Source: Azotobacter vinelandii CA
GTDB lineage: Bacteria > Pseudomonadota > Gammaproteobacteria > Pseudomonadales > Pseudomonadaceae
DNA length: 64,000 bases
Direction: 5' to 3'
Assembly (NCBI RefSeq): GCF_000380335.1
Contig: NC_021149.1
Coordinates: forward strand, 2,718,501 to 2,782,500
Shown here in pieces: positions 18,440-28,578 of the stretch (position 1 is the stretch's first letter; the number at the start of each line of letters is the position of its first letter). The notes below the pieces were generated by a model. It saw only the letters and a list, made by a program, of their open reading frames with translations, was not told where the DNA came from and did not search any database. The position numbers and the translations under genes are program-made.

Positions 18440-21400
18440 GAGCGCCTCGGACAGGAGAAGGATTCCAGTTGCGCCAGCCGGAAAGGGTTGCGCACGCCGC
18501 CGGCGGTCACCTGAAACACCGCCTTGGCGCCACCGATGTCGAAGGTGGCGATCATCTGCTCCGGCGCCCCGCCGGGCGCCAGGGCGGCCCGGTCGAACAG
18601 CCGGTGCAGCGCCCAGGGTCCTTCGCTGAGCAGGACCTTGCTGGTACCGTCCGGCCCGCTGGCCTCCAGCCGCACCCGGTTGCCGCCGCCCGGACCGGGC
18701 CACTGGACCTGGACCGGTACCTGCGGCCCGTGGGCGTAGCGCAGGGTCTGGCCATCGATATCGAAGAGGATCTGCGCGATGCCGGCGTCCATGCGCAGCG
18801 GCTTGAGTTCGATGCGGATCGACGGGGTGCGCCCGCCGCCGGCGAAATACACGTCGCGGATCACCGCCGCGCGCTCGAAGGATTGCAGGTAGGCGGCCCG
18901 GCCGCCGGCCTCGCCCTTGAAGCGCCAGGGCCGCACCGAGGTATCCACCAGGCCGGCGAGGTTTTTCTGGAAGAACTCGTCCATCAGCCCGGCCGGCGCG
19001 AAGAGCTGCGCGAAATCGTTCGGGCTGATGTCGCGCGCCGAGCCGTGCGCCAGCGGATAGCGGCCGTCGACCGCCTGCCGGCAGAAGTCGCCGACGTTCG
19101 CCGCGACGTTCTGGCCGAGCTGCCGGTGCACCACGCGGCTGACGTTGCCGTCGGATACCCGGGCGAGTTCGTTGAGCATGTTGCGAAACGGCAGCGGCAA
19201 CCGGCCGGCGTCCGCGCGGACCTTGTTCAGCACCCCGTCACCGGGCGGCGTCTGGCCGTCGCGCAGGGCCGTGTCGGTGGCGATCAGATGGATGTACAGC
19301 TCGTTCAGGGTGTCGCGCACGCTCTGGATCGGCGCCGGCTCGCCCTTCTCGCCGGGCCGGGTGAAGTGACGCAGCGCGGCGAAGCGCTCGTCCACCACCC
19401 GTTCGGGACGCTCGGTGGCGGACGGGCGTGGGTCCGCGCTCGATTCGGGCCGGCCGAACAGGCTTTCCAGCGCCTCGCGCGCGGCGCCGACCCGGTCCCT
19501 GGCCTGCTCGGCCGCCGGACGCCGGTCGTCTTCGCCCGCGCGCAGCAGGGTGGTCTCCTGCGCTGCGGCACTCATCAGTTTCACCAGCGGCGAGTCGGCC
19601 GCCGACAGGGCGCGGGCGATCTGGATGTTCTGCGCCAGGTCGGCGCCGCTGCGCAGGCGCAGGTCGGCCAGGTAGCCTTCCCATTCGCGGATGTAGTCGT
19701 CGAAATACAGCCGCTTGACCTCGCGGACCCACTTGGCCAGGGTCTGCGGATCGATGCGTTCCAGCTCCGGCAGGCCCAGCACCCAGCTCTCCTCGCGGGA
19801 ACGGGCGACGAGGTCGTCTTCGATGCGCGGGGCGAACACTTCCCAGTAACCGCGATAGGTGAAGAGTCCCGGCACGCCGCCGTTGCCCAGGCTGGCGCCG
19901 CTGACCCGCAGGAACACCAGGGTGGCCTGCGGGCCGACGACTTCGGCCACGTTGAAATCCGTCAGGCGTTCGTCGTGGCGCAGCGCGCGCTTCAGGCTGC
20001 CGTAGCTGCGCTCGCCGAAGCCATGCCCGAGCAGGCGACCGCGGACCTGGGCGACCAGCGCGTCGTCGCGGGCATAGGGCGAGCTGACCGCGCGACCGCC
20101 CAGCAGCCGCGCCAGATGCTGGCGCAGCGCCTCCCGCCGGTCGTTGGCGAGCCGCCCGTCCAGGCCGCGCTCGATGTCGAACGACAGCCAGGCCTGCAGG
20201 TAATCGGCGTCGTAATGCTGCGCCTCGTACAGCATCAGGTAGGCCTTCAGCGCGCCGTAGGCGTACTCCACATCGTCGGGCCGCGCCTGGCGCAGGCCGT
20301 CCTCCAGGCGGCGCGCCAGGTGCGGCAGCAGCACGTCCTCCAGCGCGCGGGCATAGGCGCCGTCGGCCGCGGCGCGCAGCTTGTCGCCCTGGAACAGGCC
20401 GAAACGGTGATCCAGCGGCGGGTCGTCGACGTCGAAGCGGCTGCTGGCGTGCAGCGAAGCCAGTTGGTCGAGCACCGGCATCAGGGCGCCGACCGGCGCC
20501 CGGTCGTCCACCTTGATCCCGGCGATCCGCTCCGCCACCGCCGGCACCCTGGCCAGCACCTCCTCGACATGGCGCAGGTTGTGGCGATAGCTGTTGAACC
20601 AGGCCAGTCCCAGCGCCAGCACGCCGACGCCCACCAGCGCGTGGCCGGCGCGACGCAGCCAGGCCTGGCGGCGCTGCCAGCGCTCGTTGCGCCCGGCCAG
20701 GGCGGCTTCCTGGAAGATCACTTCCTGCATCAGCCGGCGCAGGAAGAAACTCCGCCCCGGCTCGCCGACCTGTGGCAGATGCGCGCCGCCGCCGAGCTGC
20801 AGCAGGCGCTTGATGCCGCCCATCACCCGGTCGAACACCGTGCCTTCCTGGGTGCCGCTGGTGAAATACACGCCGCGCGGCAGCGCATTGGCCTCGAAGC
20901 GGGACTCGACGAACACCTGCTCCAGGAAGCGCTCCAGCACCGCCTGCAGCCCGGCGAACTCCTGGGGCAGCAGGTAGGCCAGCTCGCGCTGGAGAGGGTC
21001 CTGCTCGCCCTGCAGGCGCTCGGGCAGACCGGCGTACAGGCGCTCCAGCAGCAGCCGGTACTCGTCGGCGAAGGCCCGCCGCAGGTCGAAGTCCGGCGCG
21101 CGCACCGCCTCCAGCGGGAAGGTCATGCCCCAGACCTGACTGCGCTCCTCGCGGCCGAAGCGGGCGAAATATTCGGTGAACCCGGACAGCAGGTCGATCT
21201 TGGTCACCAGCACATAGACCGGGAACTGGATGCCCAGTTGGGCGCGCAGCTCCTGCAGCCGCTGGCGCAGTCGGACGGCGTGCTGCGTGCGCTCCTGTTC
21301 GTCGCTGCTGAGCAGGTCGGCGGTGCTGACGGTGAGCATCACGCCGTTGATCGGCTGGCGCGCGCGGTACTTCTTCAACAGCTCGACGAAGCCCAGCCAT

Positions 21401-22053
21401 TCCTTCTGGTCCTGCTCGCGATGGCTTTCCTGCAGGGTGTAGCGACCGGCGGTGTCGATCAACACCGCCTCGTTGGTGAACCACCAGTCGCAATTGCGGG
21501 TGCCGCCGACGCCACGGATCGCGGCCTTGCCGAACTGGTCGGCGAGCGGGAAATCCAGCCCGGAGTTGACCAGGGCCGTGGTCTTGCCCGATCCCGGCGC
21601 GCCGATGAACAGGTACCAGGGCAGTTGATACAGGTATTGCCGCGAGATGCGCTCCAGCCAGCGCCCCCAGCCGCTGCCGCCCTGCGCGGCGAAGCGGGCG
21701 CCCTTGAGCCGTTCCGCGGCCTCGCCGAAGCGGCTGCGCAATTCCTCCAGGTGCGGATCGGCCGTCGTCGCGGCGCCCTCCGCCGGCTCGCGCACCCGGT
21801 TGAGCAGTTGCGCGTTCAGGTTCGCCGAGCGCCAGGTGCGATACAGCACGCGCATCAGCCAGGCCATCAGCATCGCCGCGATCAGTCCCAGGCGTAGCCG
21901 GTCGCTCTGCAGCGGCCGGTAGCCGTCGATGGCGATCAGCGGCCCGACCAGCCAGATCAGCGCGACGAGCGCCGCCAGCCCCAGCAGGACCCACAACTGC
22001 CGGCCGAGGATCAGGCCGAGCGCGCGCGCCAGGAAGTCCAGCAGGCGATTCAT
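18436..22053 (-). CDS. tssM: T6SS inner-membrane core protein TssM (IcmF)
   Basis: The 1,205-residue protein has two N-terminal membrane helices (about 18-42 and 55-70), a cytoplasmic NTPase-like domain with Walker A GAPGSGKTT at 151-159, a third helix (HALVGVGVLALGLAWFNSY, about 465-485) and a long periplasmic domain ending in the IcmF C-terminal region. It spans the envelope with TssJ outside and TssL inside. The start at 22053 overlaps the tssL stop (ATGA). The retained Walker motif suggests ATP binding, although many TssM proteins do without it. Confidence 0.96.
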   Translation of the reverse strand: MNRLLDFLARALGLILGRQLWVLLGLAALVALIWLVGPLIAIDGYRPLQSDRLRLGLIAAMLMAWLMRVLYRTWRSANLNAQLLNRVREPAEGAATTADPHLEELRSRFGEAAERLKGARFAAQGGSGWGRWLERISRQYLYQLPWYLFIGAPGSGKTTALVNSGLDFPLADQFGKAAIRGVGGTRNCDWWFTNEAVLIDTAGRYTLQESHREQDQKEWLGFVELLKKYRARQPINGVMLTVSTADLLSSDEQERTQHAVRLRQRLQELRAQLGIQFPVYVLVTKIDLLSGFTEYFARFGREERSQVWGMTFPLEAVRAPDFDLRRAFADEYRLLLERLYAGLPERLQGEQDPLQRELAYLLPQEFAGLQAVLERFLEQVFVESRFEANALPRGVYFTSGTQEGTVFDRVMGGIKRLLQLGGGAHLPQVGEPGRSFFLRRLMQEVIFQEAALAGRNERWQRRQAWLRRAGHALVGVGVLALGLAWFNSYRHNLRHVEEVLARVPAVAERIAGIKVDDRAPVGALMPVLDQLASLHASSRFDVDDPPLDHRFGLFQGDKLRAAADGAYARALEDVLLPHLARRLEDGLRQARPDDVEYAYGALKAYLMLYEAQHYDADYLQAWLSFDIERGLDGRLANDRREALRQHLARLLGGRAVSSPYARDDALVAQVRGRLLGHGFGERSYGSLKRALRHDERLTDFNVAEVVGPQATLVFLRVSGASLGNGGVPGLFTYRGYWEVFAPRIEDDLVARSREESWVLGLPELERIDPQTLAKWVREVKRLYFDDYIREWEGYLADLRLRSGADLAQNIQIARALSAADSPLVKLMSAAAQETTLLRAGEDDRRPAAEQARDRVGAAREALESLFGRPESSADPRPSATERPERVVDERFAALRHFTRPGEKGEPAPIQSVRDTLNELYIHLIATDTALRDGQTPPGDGVLNKVRADAGRLPLPFRNMLNELARVSDGNVSRVVHRQLGQNVAANVGDFCRQAVDGRYPLAHGSARDISPNDFAQLFAPAGLMDEFFQKNLAGLVDTSVRPWRFKGEAGGRAAYLQSFERAAVIRDVYFAGGGRTPSIRIELKPLRMDAGIAQILFDIDGQTLRYAHGPQVPVQVQWPGPGGGNRVRLEASGPDGTSKVLLSEGPWALHRLFDRAALAPGGAPEQMIATFDIGGAKAVFQVTAGGVRNPFRLAQLESFSCPRRS

Positions 22054-23327
22054 GGCCGTGCCTCCGTTCCGGGGGGCACCAGCAGGGTGATTTCCACCCG
22101 CCGGTTGCGTGCGCGATTGGCCGGGCTGTCGTTGGGCGCCACCGGGTCGGCGGCGCCCCGCCCTTCGGCGCGCACCCGTCCGGGGTCGGAGAGACGCGCC
22201 TGCAACTGCGCCTTGACGGTATCGGCGCGGGCCTGGGACAGCTCCCAGTTGGAGGCGTAGCGCAGGCCGCGGATCGGCACGTTGTCCGTGTAGCCCATCA
22301 CCAGCACGCTGCCGCGGGTGGTGTTCAGGGCGTCGCCGATGCGCGCCAGCAGGGGCTGGAAGCGCTCGATCACCTGCGCCGCGCCGGAATCGAACAGGCC
22401 GTCGCCGCGCAGCACGACCAGGCTGCGGTCGACCTCGTCGCTCACCCGCACCAGGCCGTCGCGGATCTCCGCCTCCAGCAGTTTCGCCAGGCGCGGCTCG
22501 GGGGCCGCGGGCGTCGGCGCGACGGCGAGCACGCGCGGCAGGCGCAACTGGTCGATGGCGGCGAAGGCCGCGTCCGAACGGCCGGCCAGCAGCCACTGGA
22601 AGGTGGCGAACAGGCCCAGGCACAGCAGGGCGGCGAGCGCGGCGCCGACCCAGACCGGCAGGCTGCGGCGCACCCTGGGCGGCGCCGCGACCGGATCGTG
22701 CCAGTGCGGTGAAAGCGCGGCCGGATATTCGCCGCGGACCTTGCGGATCAACTGCAGCAGGCGCTGCTTGAGCGCTTCGAGCTGCGAGCGGCCCTGGTCC
22801 AGCACCCGGTAGCGGCCCTCGAAGCCGAGCATCAAGCAGAAATACTGCAGCTCCAGCAGATCGATGTGCTCCTGCGGGGCCTGGGACAGCCGCGCCAGCA
22901 ACTGGAAGAACTTCTCGCCGCCCCAGGTCTCGTTGTGGAAGCTGACCAGCAGGCTGTGCGCCGACCAGACCCCACCGCCGCCCCAGGGGGTCAGGGTGGC
23001 GGCCTCGTCCAGGGTGGTGCACAGGCAGTAGCGCGCGCCCATCACGGTCTCCGCCGGCACGCCGGCGGCGCGCGCGCGCACCTCGAACTGGCGGATTTCG
23101 TCGAGCAGTCGCTCACGCAGTTGCGGCGGGTCGGGATGCTGCGGGGTGCCGCCGATCTGCGGCACCAGATTGAGCAGCGGATTGGCCGCGGCCACCAGCG
23201 GGTTGCCGCCGCTGACGATGGGCTGCGCCGGGGTGGCGGACTGCTCCTGGCCGTCGTCGCCCCGCTCCGGCGCCGGGCTGGCCGAAGGCTTCAGAGGATC
23301 GAAGAAGGTATCGGCGTGCAGGTTCAT
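22050..23327 (-). CDS. tssL: T6SS inner-membrane protein TssL (DotU) with OmpA-type domain
   Basis: The 425-residue protein begins with a Pro/Ala-rich stretch, then the DotU domain (NPLLNLVPQIG, LDEIRQFEVRARAAGV, YCLCTTLDEAATLTPWG, FFQLLARLSQAPQEHIDLLE). One membrane helix (VWVGAALAALLCLGLFATF) leads to a C-terminal OmpA-like peptidoglycan-binding domain (GYTDNVPI, SNWELSQARADTVKAQL, NRARNRRVEI). This is an evolved TssL that anchors the complex to the cell wall itself. It overlaps tssK and tssM (ATGA at both ends). Confidence 0.95.
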   Translation of the reverse strand: MNLHADTFFDPLKPSASPAPERGDDGQEQSATPAQPIVSGGNPLVAAANPLLNLVPQIGGTPQHPDPPQLRERLLDEIRQFEVRARAAGVPAETVMGARYCLCTTLDEAATLTPWGGGGVWSAHSLLVSFHNETWGGEKFFQLLARLSQAPQEHIDLLELQYFCLMLGFEGRYRVLDQGRSQLEALKQRLLQLIRKVRGEYPAALSPHWHDPVAAPPRVRRSLPVWVGAALAALLCLGLFATFQWLLAGRSDAAFAAIDQLRLPRVLAVAPTPAAPEPRLAKLLEAEIRDGLVRVSDEVDRSLVVLRGDGLFDSGAAQVIERFQPLLARIGDALNTTRGSVLVMGYTDNVPIRGLRYASNWELSQARADTVKAQLQARLSDPGRVRAEGRGAADPVAPNDSPANRARNRRVEITLLVPPGTEARP

Positions 23328-24691
23328 TCGCGTATCGCCCAGAATTCCATCTTCAAACCGGGAAACTCGCCGGCCACGTGCAGCGCCAGGCTTCCCGACT
23401 TCTCCAGTTGCTTCCAGAATTCGCTGCCCTTCTCCAGCTCGAAATAGCTGTGGCCGGCGTGGTAAGGCAGTTGCCGCGGCGCCACCGGCAACAGGCGCAC
23501 ACCGATGCCCGGCAGTTGCAGCGAAACCAGGTCGCGGATGCGCTCCACCGCGCCCAGCTTGAGCTGCGCCGGAAAGCGCGCGCGCAGGGTTTCGGCGGGC
23601 ACGTCGGCATGTACCGCCAGCACGAAGCCGGCCTCGCGGATCAGTTCCAGCGACGGGATCTGCGCCACGCACACGCCGCTGCCGCGCTCCTGCAGGGCAA
23701 TCGCGATGGCGTGCTGCTCCAGCACGCTGGACAGGGCGCGGCGCAGCTCCGCCATCAGCGGCGCGAAGCTGTCCCGCAGCGCGTCGTGGCGGTACTCGGG
23801 AAACACCTGGGGGCGGCGCCGCTCGTGGGTGTGGGTCGCCAGTTCGCTGGCCAGTTCGAGCCACTCGTCGAACAGTCGCGAGGGATGCACGCAGGCCGCC
23901 TGGCGCGCGCGCCAGGTCACGGCCGTGTAGCGGTTGACCAGCGCCAGCAGCAGGAAGTCGCCCACTTCGGCCACGCCGCCGCGTCCCGGCTGGGCGAGGC
24001 GTTCGGCCAGCGCCTCGCCGCGCTGCCGCAGCAGGCCGTGCAGTTCGTCCAGGCAGCCGCGCAGCACCGGGTGGCGCGTGGCCGAGAGCAGCGGCGGGAT
24101 GTACTCCTCGTCCAGCAGCACCTGGCCGTCGTTGCGCCGCTCCAGCACGCGGACCAGGCCGAGCGACTGCCAGTCGCCGTTCAGGGCCGCTTCCGTCATC
24201 AGGCGCAGATCGAGCCGTCCCACCTGCAGGAGCGCGGGACCGAACGGCTCGCTGTTGGCATCCGGGACCTCGAAATCCGTCACCCGGTAGCGGCTCCAGG
24301 CCGGCTCGCCGTCCCGGCTCCAGCCCGTCTCGCTGGCCCCGGCGCGCCACAGCGGCAGCGCCAGCACCAGGGTCTGGTTCTTGAGGTCGGCGGGAATCTC
24401 CAGCGCCGCCGGCGCATCGTCGCCGCCGAAGGCGAAGGGCGTGCCGTCCGGCATCGTTCCGCTCCCGCCGAGCAGGGCGACCTTGCCCAGCGCCAGCGCC
24501 TGGCGATCGACTTCCAGTTGCTGCCAGCCCCAGTGGAATCCCTGCGTGGGCAGGCAACGCGCCTGCACGTAATGCTCGAGATAACGCTCCAACTGCTGGA
24601 AATGCTGGGGCCGGAGAAACATGCCCTCGCTCCACACCACACGTTGGCGCAATACAGCGGGAATCGTGGAAATCGGACTATGGAATTTCAT
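23324..24691 (-). CDS. tssK: T6SS baseplate-membrane connector TssK
   Basis: The 455-residue protein has the TssK signature VVWSEGMFLRPQHFQQLERY near residue 20 and the C-terminal LHVAGEFPGLKMEFWAIRE ending. TssK trimers link the baseplate wedges to TssL and TssM. The ATG at 24691 overlaps the tssJ stop (ATGA). Confidence 0.95.
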   Translation of the reverse strand: MKFHSPISTIPAVLRQRVVWSEGMFLRPQHFQQLERYLEHYVQARCLPTQGFHWGWQQLEVDRQALALGKVALLGGSGTMPDGTPFAFGGDDAPAALEIPADLKNQTLVLALPLWRAGASETGWSRDGEPAWSRYRVTDFEVPDANSEPFGPALLQVGRLDLRLMTEAALNGDWQSLGLVRVLERRNDGQVLLDEEYIPPLLSATRHPVLRGCLDELHGLLRQRGEALAERLAQPGRGGVAEVGDFLLLALVNRYTAVTWRARQAACVHPSRLFDEWLELASELATHTHERRRPQVFPEYRHDALRDSFAPLMAELRRALSSVLEQHAIAIALQERGSGVCVAQIPSLELIREAGFVLAVHADVPAETLRARFPAQLKLGAVERIRDLVSLQLPGIGVRLLPVAPRQLPYHAGHSYFELEKGSEFWKQLEKSGSLALHVAGEFPGLKMEFWAIRE

Positions 24692-25266
24692 TGTTTATGT
24701 GCAACCGGCAAGAAATCGACACCATCGTTATTGATATCCACGGACAGGCTCAATCGATCCGGCGAACTTCGCCAGAAAAACCAGGAGTTCGACTGTCGGG
24801 GCAATGGCAAGCCGATCAGGCGTCGCCAGCGCTTGGCATCCAACTCCCGGTATTCGGCCAGGATGCCGATATTCCGCGCATCCGGACTGCCGGCTCCCGT
24901 CACATATCTCACCTCTCCGGGATACAGGGTCACCTGCTCCACGCCTATCAACTCCCGGCCCAGGACAAGTTCCGGCTTATCCTGCAGACTGAAGAAGTCG
25001 CTCGATTCGAAGGCACCGCCCGAACGCAACTCGAACACTCTCACCACAATCGGCGACGGTCGCCCGAGAATATCGGGATTGATATTTCCGCCGGCATTCA
25101 GCTTCAGTTGATAGGGTATCGCCGGGGCCAGCGGAGGCGGCGTCGAGCCGCACCCGGACAGCAGGCCGGAAACCAGCAGGAGCGCCGGAACGGGCGCTCC
25201 GATCGGCAGGAATCCGAACTTTCCCGTGACGGATGGCAAAACGAAATCACGCAACACAAGCAACAT
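24688..25266 (-). CDS. tssJ: T6SS outer-membrane lipoprotein TssJ
   Basis: The 192-residue protein ends its signal peptide in the lipobox LLSGC with Cys39, a rather long leader; a shorter start would also be possible, but GGAAA lies seven bases before this ATG. The mature part has the TssJ features PYQLKLNAGGNINPD, SPIVVRVFELRSGGAFESSDFF and GVLAEYR-like GILAEYRELDAKRWRR. It binds the periplasmic end of TssM at the outer membrane. It is the first gene of the leftward T6SS operon. Confidence 0.93.
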   Translation of the reverse strand: MLLVLRDFVLPSVTGKFGFLPIGAPVPALLLVSGLLSGCGSTPPPLAPAIPYQLKLNAGGNINPDILGRPSPIVVRVFELRSGGAFESSDFFSLQDKPELVLGRELIGVEQVTLYPGEVRYVTGAGSPDARNIGILAEYRELDAKRWRRLIGLPLPRQSNSWFFWRSSPDRLSLSVDINNDGVDFLPVAHKQ

Positions 25267-25550
25267 TCAAGTTTCCATCGAATTGTAAGCGCGTGAATAA
25301 AGCAATCCCTGATCGATATTCGAGCCTAAGCGCGCTTCGTGACATTTTTAATACCGAACAAACATTCCTGGCCTATTTACGCAAAGCCACACGCACCATC
25401 ATGAAATCTTCATCCGGAGGGGATGAAAATTTAATACCCAATTCGACAGGCAGCAGTGGACGCCAAGATAATGCCTTCAGAAATCGATGGAACTTTTATT
25501 AGTTCCAACCTGTCCCTTGCGGATTTCCACTCTACTTCGGGCCGTGGCCA
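25267..25550. promoter_or_regulatory. Divergent T6SS promoter region
   Basis: These 284 bases separate the leftward tssJ operon from the rightward lipoprotein-fha-pppA operon and must hold both promoters. The stretch is AT-richer than its flanks (for example around 25345-25440). I looked for a sigma-54 site (GG-N10-GC) and found only a near miss with nine bases between, so no specific promoter is called. Confidence 0.5.
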
Positions 25551-25973
25551 ATGAAAGCGAAGCCGATCCCTTATATATTGCTCGTGCAAACTTTATGGAC
25601 GCTCGGCGCTTGCCAGAGCCAGAAGGTGGAAACTCCCGCGATAGTCGCTCCCGTGATTTCCCCGGCCCAGCAGGCGGCCCGGACGGCCGTCGACGAAGGC
25701 AGCCGGCAGTACGAGGCCGGCAACTTCAAAGAGACGATCGAGTTGTTGAGCAGCACCAAGGAAATCGCCCAGGCCGACCCGGAAACCCAGGCCGAGGCCC
25801 ACAAGTTGCTGGCGTTCAGCTATTGCCTCAACGGCAAGAAGGCGTATTGCCACGACGAATTCTCGAAGCTCCTCGCCATCGACCCCGCCTTCCAGCTTTC
25901 CGAAGCGGAGAGACATCACCCGCTCTGGGGACCGATTTTCGAGTCGGCGCGCAAGCTGCGCGACTCCAAGTGA
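25551..25973 (+). CDS. T6SS-associated TPR-like lipoprotein (TssQ-type)
   Basis: The 140-residue protein has a signal peptide ending in the lipobox LGAC with Cys21. A mature helical domain follows, with a TPR-like pattern (AVDEGSRQYEAGNFKETIELLS, ETQAEAHKLLAFSYCLNG). It starts the rightward T6SS operon, 38 bases before the fha gene. Small TPR lipoproteins of this kind occur in T6SS clusters and may help TssJ or the peptidoglycan-anchored complex. The exact role is unknown, and the TssQ link rests on context and general form. Confidence 0.75.
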   Translation: MKAKPIPYILLVQTLWTLGACQSQKVETPAIVAPVISPAQQAARTAVDEGSRQYEAGNFKETIELLSSTKEIAQADPETQAEAHKLLAFSYCLNGKKAYCHDEFSKLLAIDPAFQLSEAERHHPLWGPIFESARKLRDSK

Positions 25974-26010
25974 TCCCGGTGTGTGGCACGCATATGCACA
26001 GGAGCCCCGC

Positions 26011-27708
26011 ATGCGATTGACCGTACTCGAATACGGTGGAGAGGCGCCCAGCCCGCCACTGAGCATGTTGTTCAGCGCCCCCGGCGGCACCATCGGGCGA
26101 GGCGCCGACAACCATCTGGTACTGCCCGACGACACACGACAGATCTCCAGGCTGCAGGCCGTGCTGCAGGTGGGCGAGGCCGGCGCGCAACTGAAAAACC
26201 TCAGCCCCGTCTGCCCGATCGAAATCAACGAAAAACCGCTGGCGCAGCAGGAGGAACATCCCCTGTGCGCCGGCGACATCGTGCGTATCGGCGCCTACCT
26301 GCTGCGCGCGGAAACGGCCGCCCCCGCACAGCCAGCGCTCGCTCCGCCGCCGGCCGAGCCGATGGCGGCGTTCGCCGAGGCCGAGACGGCGCTGTCCCCG
26401 CCCGGCGCGGATTCGCCCCCGGGCGCGCCCATGAGCGAAACGCCGGCGCCGCGGGAACCGGCCGGCGATACCTCGGCAGCCCCGTCGCCGCCCGAGCGCG
26501 CGGCGCTCGCCGAGGAGGCGCCGGCCAGCGGGATGGACGCCGCGCCGGCAGGCCGCGCCGATGGCGAGGCGGCGCCTGCCGGCCAGCCCGAGGCCCAGCC
26601 CGAGCGCGACGAGGTGCCCGCCAGCGCAGCCGTCCCGGAAGCCTTCTGGGAAAACCTGATCGCGGAGTTCGCCCGGCATCCCGCGCCCGAAAGCCTGAGC
26701 CCCGCCGACGAAATCCAGGCCCCCCTGGCTTCCGGGCAGGCCGAAACGACGGTTGCGACCGAAGATACGCTGGCCGCCCTGAACAGGATTCCCGTCGATC
26801 CCCTGGCGCTGTTCGATGCCACTCCCGGCGAGGACCCGGACGCGCTTTTCGACGACAGTCCCAGCGCCCTGGCCGGGCCGCCCGCCATCCCGCTCGATAT
26901 CCGCCCGACAGGGCCCGTCGTCGCGCCGCAGGCGAATCGCGTGGCGGAACTGAACGGCCACTTCCAGGCGCCCCGCGTCGGGCCACGCCGGGAAGGGCCG
27001 CCGGCGACCGGCGCCGGCCCGTCGGCGCGGCCGGACGATCCGCCGGGCGGCGCTCCGACGGGCGGCGACCCGGCCGCGCACGGCAAGGCGAAAACCACGA
27101 AAGACGCCGCCGGCGCCTTCCGCGAGGGCGCCGGTCTCGAAGCCAGCTATGCCCTGGGCGACGAACAATTGCACTGCGCCGGGCGCCTGCTCGCCAGCCT
27201 GCTCGGCGGCACCATGGCCCTGCTCTCCAGCCGCACCATCATCAAGCGCGAGGTCAAGGCCGACCTGACCCTGATCCTTGAGCGGGAAAACAACCCGCTC
27301 AAGCTGCTGCCCGACGCAAACACGGTGCTGAAACAGATGTTCGGCCCGCCGTTTCCGGGCTTCATGGCGCCGGAGCAGGCCGTGGACGACGCCTTCCACG
27401 ACCTGCAGGCGCACCAGATCGGCATGCTGGCCGGCATGCGCGCGGCCCTGCGGCAGTTATTGCACAAGGTCAGCCCCGCCCTCGTCGAGCAGCAACTGGG
27501 CGCCCCCGACTGGCGCGAGCGGCTGCTGCCGGGCGGCCGCGACAGCCGGGCCTGGGCGCACTACCGCAACCTGCACCAGGCCATGCTGACGGCGCTGGAG
27601 GAAGACTTCCATACGGTGTTCGGCCAGGCTTTCCTCGCCGCCTACGACGCGGAGGTCGAACTCTATCGCCAGCAATGCCGCCGAACCGCCTGCCACAGGA
27701 ATGCCTGA
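26011..27708 (+). CDS. tagH: T6SS FHA-domain scaffold protein TagH/Fha
   Basis: The 565-residue protein has an N-terminal FHA domain (about 1-105) with GTIGRGADNHLVLPDD and QISRLQAVLQV, the pThr-binding loops. A long Pro/Ala/Glu-rich linker (about 110-375) follows, and then a C-terminal type VI FHA-associated domain (from about 385; LLASLLGGTMALLSSRTIIK, LKLLPDANTVLKQMFGPP, AFHDLQAHQIGMLAGMRAAL). It is the phosphorylation target of the PpkA kinase and promotes apparatus assembly. AGGAG precedes the ATG at 26011; an upstream in-frame start lacks one. The stop overlaps pppA (TGATG). Confidence 0.93.
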   Translation: MRLTVLEYGGEAPSPPLSMLFSAPGGTIGRGADNHLVLPDDTRQISRLQAVLQVGEAGAQLKNLSPVCPIEINEKPLAQQEEHPLCAGDIVRIGAYLLRAETAAPAQPALAPPPAEPMAAFAEAETALSPPGADSPPGAPMSETPAPREPAGDTSAAPSPPERAALAEEAPASGMDAAPAGRADGEAAPAGQPEAQPERDEVPASAAVPEAFWENLIAEFARHPAPESLSPADEIQAPLASGQAETTVATEDTLAALNRIPVDPLALFDATPGEDPDALFDDSPSALAGPPAIPLDIRPTGPVVAPQANRVAELNGHFQAPRVGPRREGPPATGAGPSARPDDPPGGAPTGGDPAAHGKAKTTKDAAGAFREGAGLEASYALGDEQLHCAGRLLASLLGGTMALLSSRTIIKREVKADLTLILERENNPLKLLPDANTVLKQMFGPPFPGFMAPEQAVDDAFHDLQAHQIGMLAGMRAALRQLLHKVSPALVEQQLGAPDWRERLLPGGRDSRAWAHYRNLHQAMLTALEEDFHTVFGQAFLAAYDAEVELYRQQCRRTACHRNA

Positions 27709-28460
27709 TGCTCAAACTGGCCAGCGCGCACTGCTCGCATCCGGGCAAGCGCGACATCAACGAAGACGCGATCGGCATGCGCATCCGCAGCGAGGATGCC
27801 TGTTTCATACTCAGCGACGGGGTGGGCGGGGAAAGCGGCGGCTACCATGCCGCCAGGCTGGCCATCCATGCCGCGCTGAAACGGTTCGAGACGCACGGCT
27901 CCGCCGGGCTGGAGCAACTGGCGCTCGGCAGCATGGCGGCGGCCCATGCCGCGATCCTCGCCGAACAGTCGCGCAGCCCGGAACACTCGCGCATGGCCGC
28001 CACCATGATCGGCCTGTTCATCGACCGCCGCCGGGGACTGGCGCAATGGATACACGCCGGCGACAGCCGGCTGTATCTGTTCCGCCGCGGCGTACTGGTG
28101 CAGCGCACGCGCGATCACAGCCTGACGGCGCAACTGGCGGCGGCCGGCCTGCCGCACGAGAACGTCAATCCCAACCTGCTCGTCCACAGCCTCGGACGGG
28201 GCGACATGGAGTCGCTGCATCCGGCCGCGCCCTGGTCGCTGGAGGATGGCGACGCCTACCTGCTCTGCAGCGACGGCTTCTGGAACGCCTTGAGCGACCG
28301 CGAACTGGAAGTCCAGTTGCAACTGGCCGCGAGCGTGGAGGACTGGATCGCGCTGCTTTCGCACAAGGTCGGCTGCCGCGGCATGCAGGACAACTATTCG
28401 GCGATCGCCATCTGGGTCGGGGACCCACAGTCGATCACCCTGGCCGCCGTACGCCAGTGA
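27708..28460 (+). CDS. pppA: T6SS PP2C-type phosphatase PppA
   Basis: The 250-residue protein phosphatase has the metal-binding PP2C motifs: KRDINEDA near the start, SDGVGGESGGYHAA, WIHAGDSRLYLFR, and LLCSDGFWNALSD. Mn/Mg-coordinating Asp residues are all in place. PppA removes the PpkA phosphate from the FHA protein and so turns the T6SS off. The ATG overlaps the fha stop. Confidence 0.93.
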   Translation: MLKLASAHCSHPGKRDINEDAIGMRIRSEDACFILSDGVGGESGGYHAARLAIHAALKRFETHGSAGLEQLALGSMAAAHAAILAEQSRSPEHSRMAATMIGLFIDRRRGLAQWIHAGDSRLYLFRRGVLVQRTRDHSLTAQLAAAGLPHENVNPNLLVHSLGRGDMESLHPAAPWSLEDGDAYLLCSDGFWNALSDRELEVQLQLAASVEDWIALLSHKVGCRGMQDNYSAIAIWVGDPQSITLAAVRQ

Positions 28461-28578
28461 AGGCGCCCCGGCATCGGACCGGAAGTCCCGGGCAAAGAAA
28501 AGATCGCGAACAGGGTCTAAAACCAGTAGGGAGACCGACACTTCACCCCCGCGGCAACCGTCCGCGAAGGAGGCCGTC

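Noticed and set aside
25368-25384. Sigma-54-like site in the divergent T6SS promoter
   Set aside because: The GG and GC are nine, not ten, bases apart, so it does not fit the -24/-12 rule.
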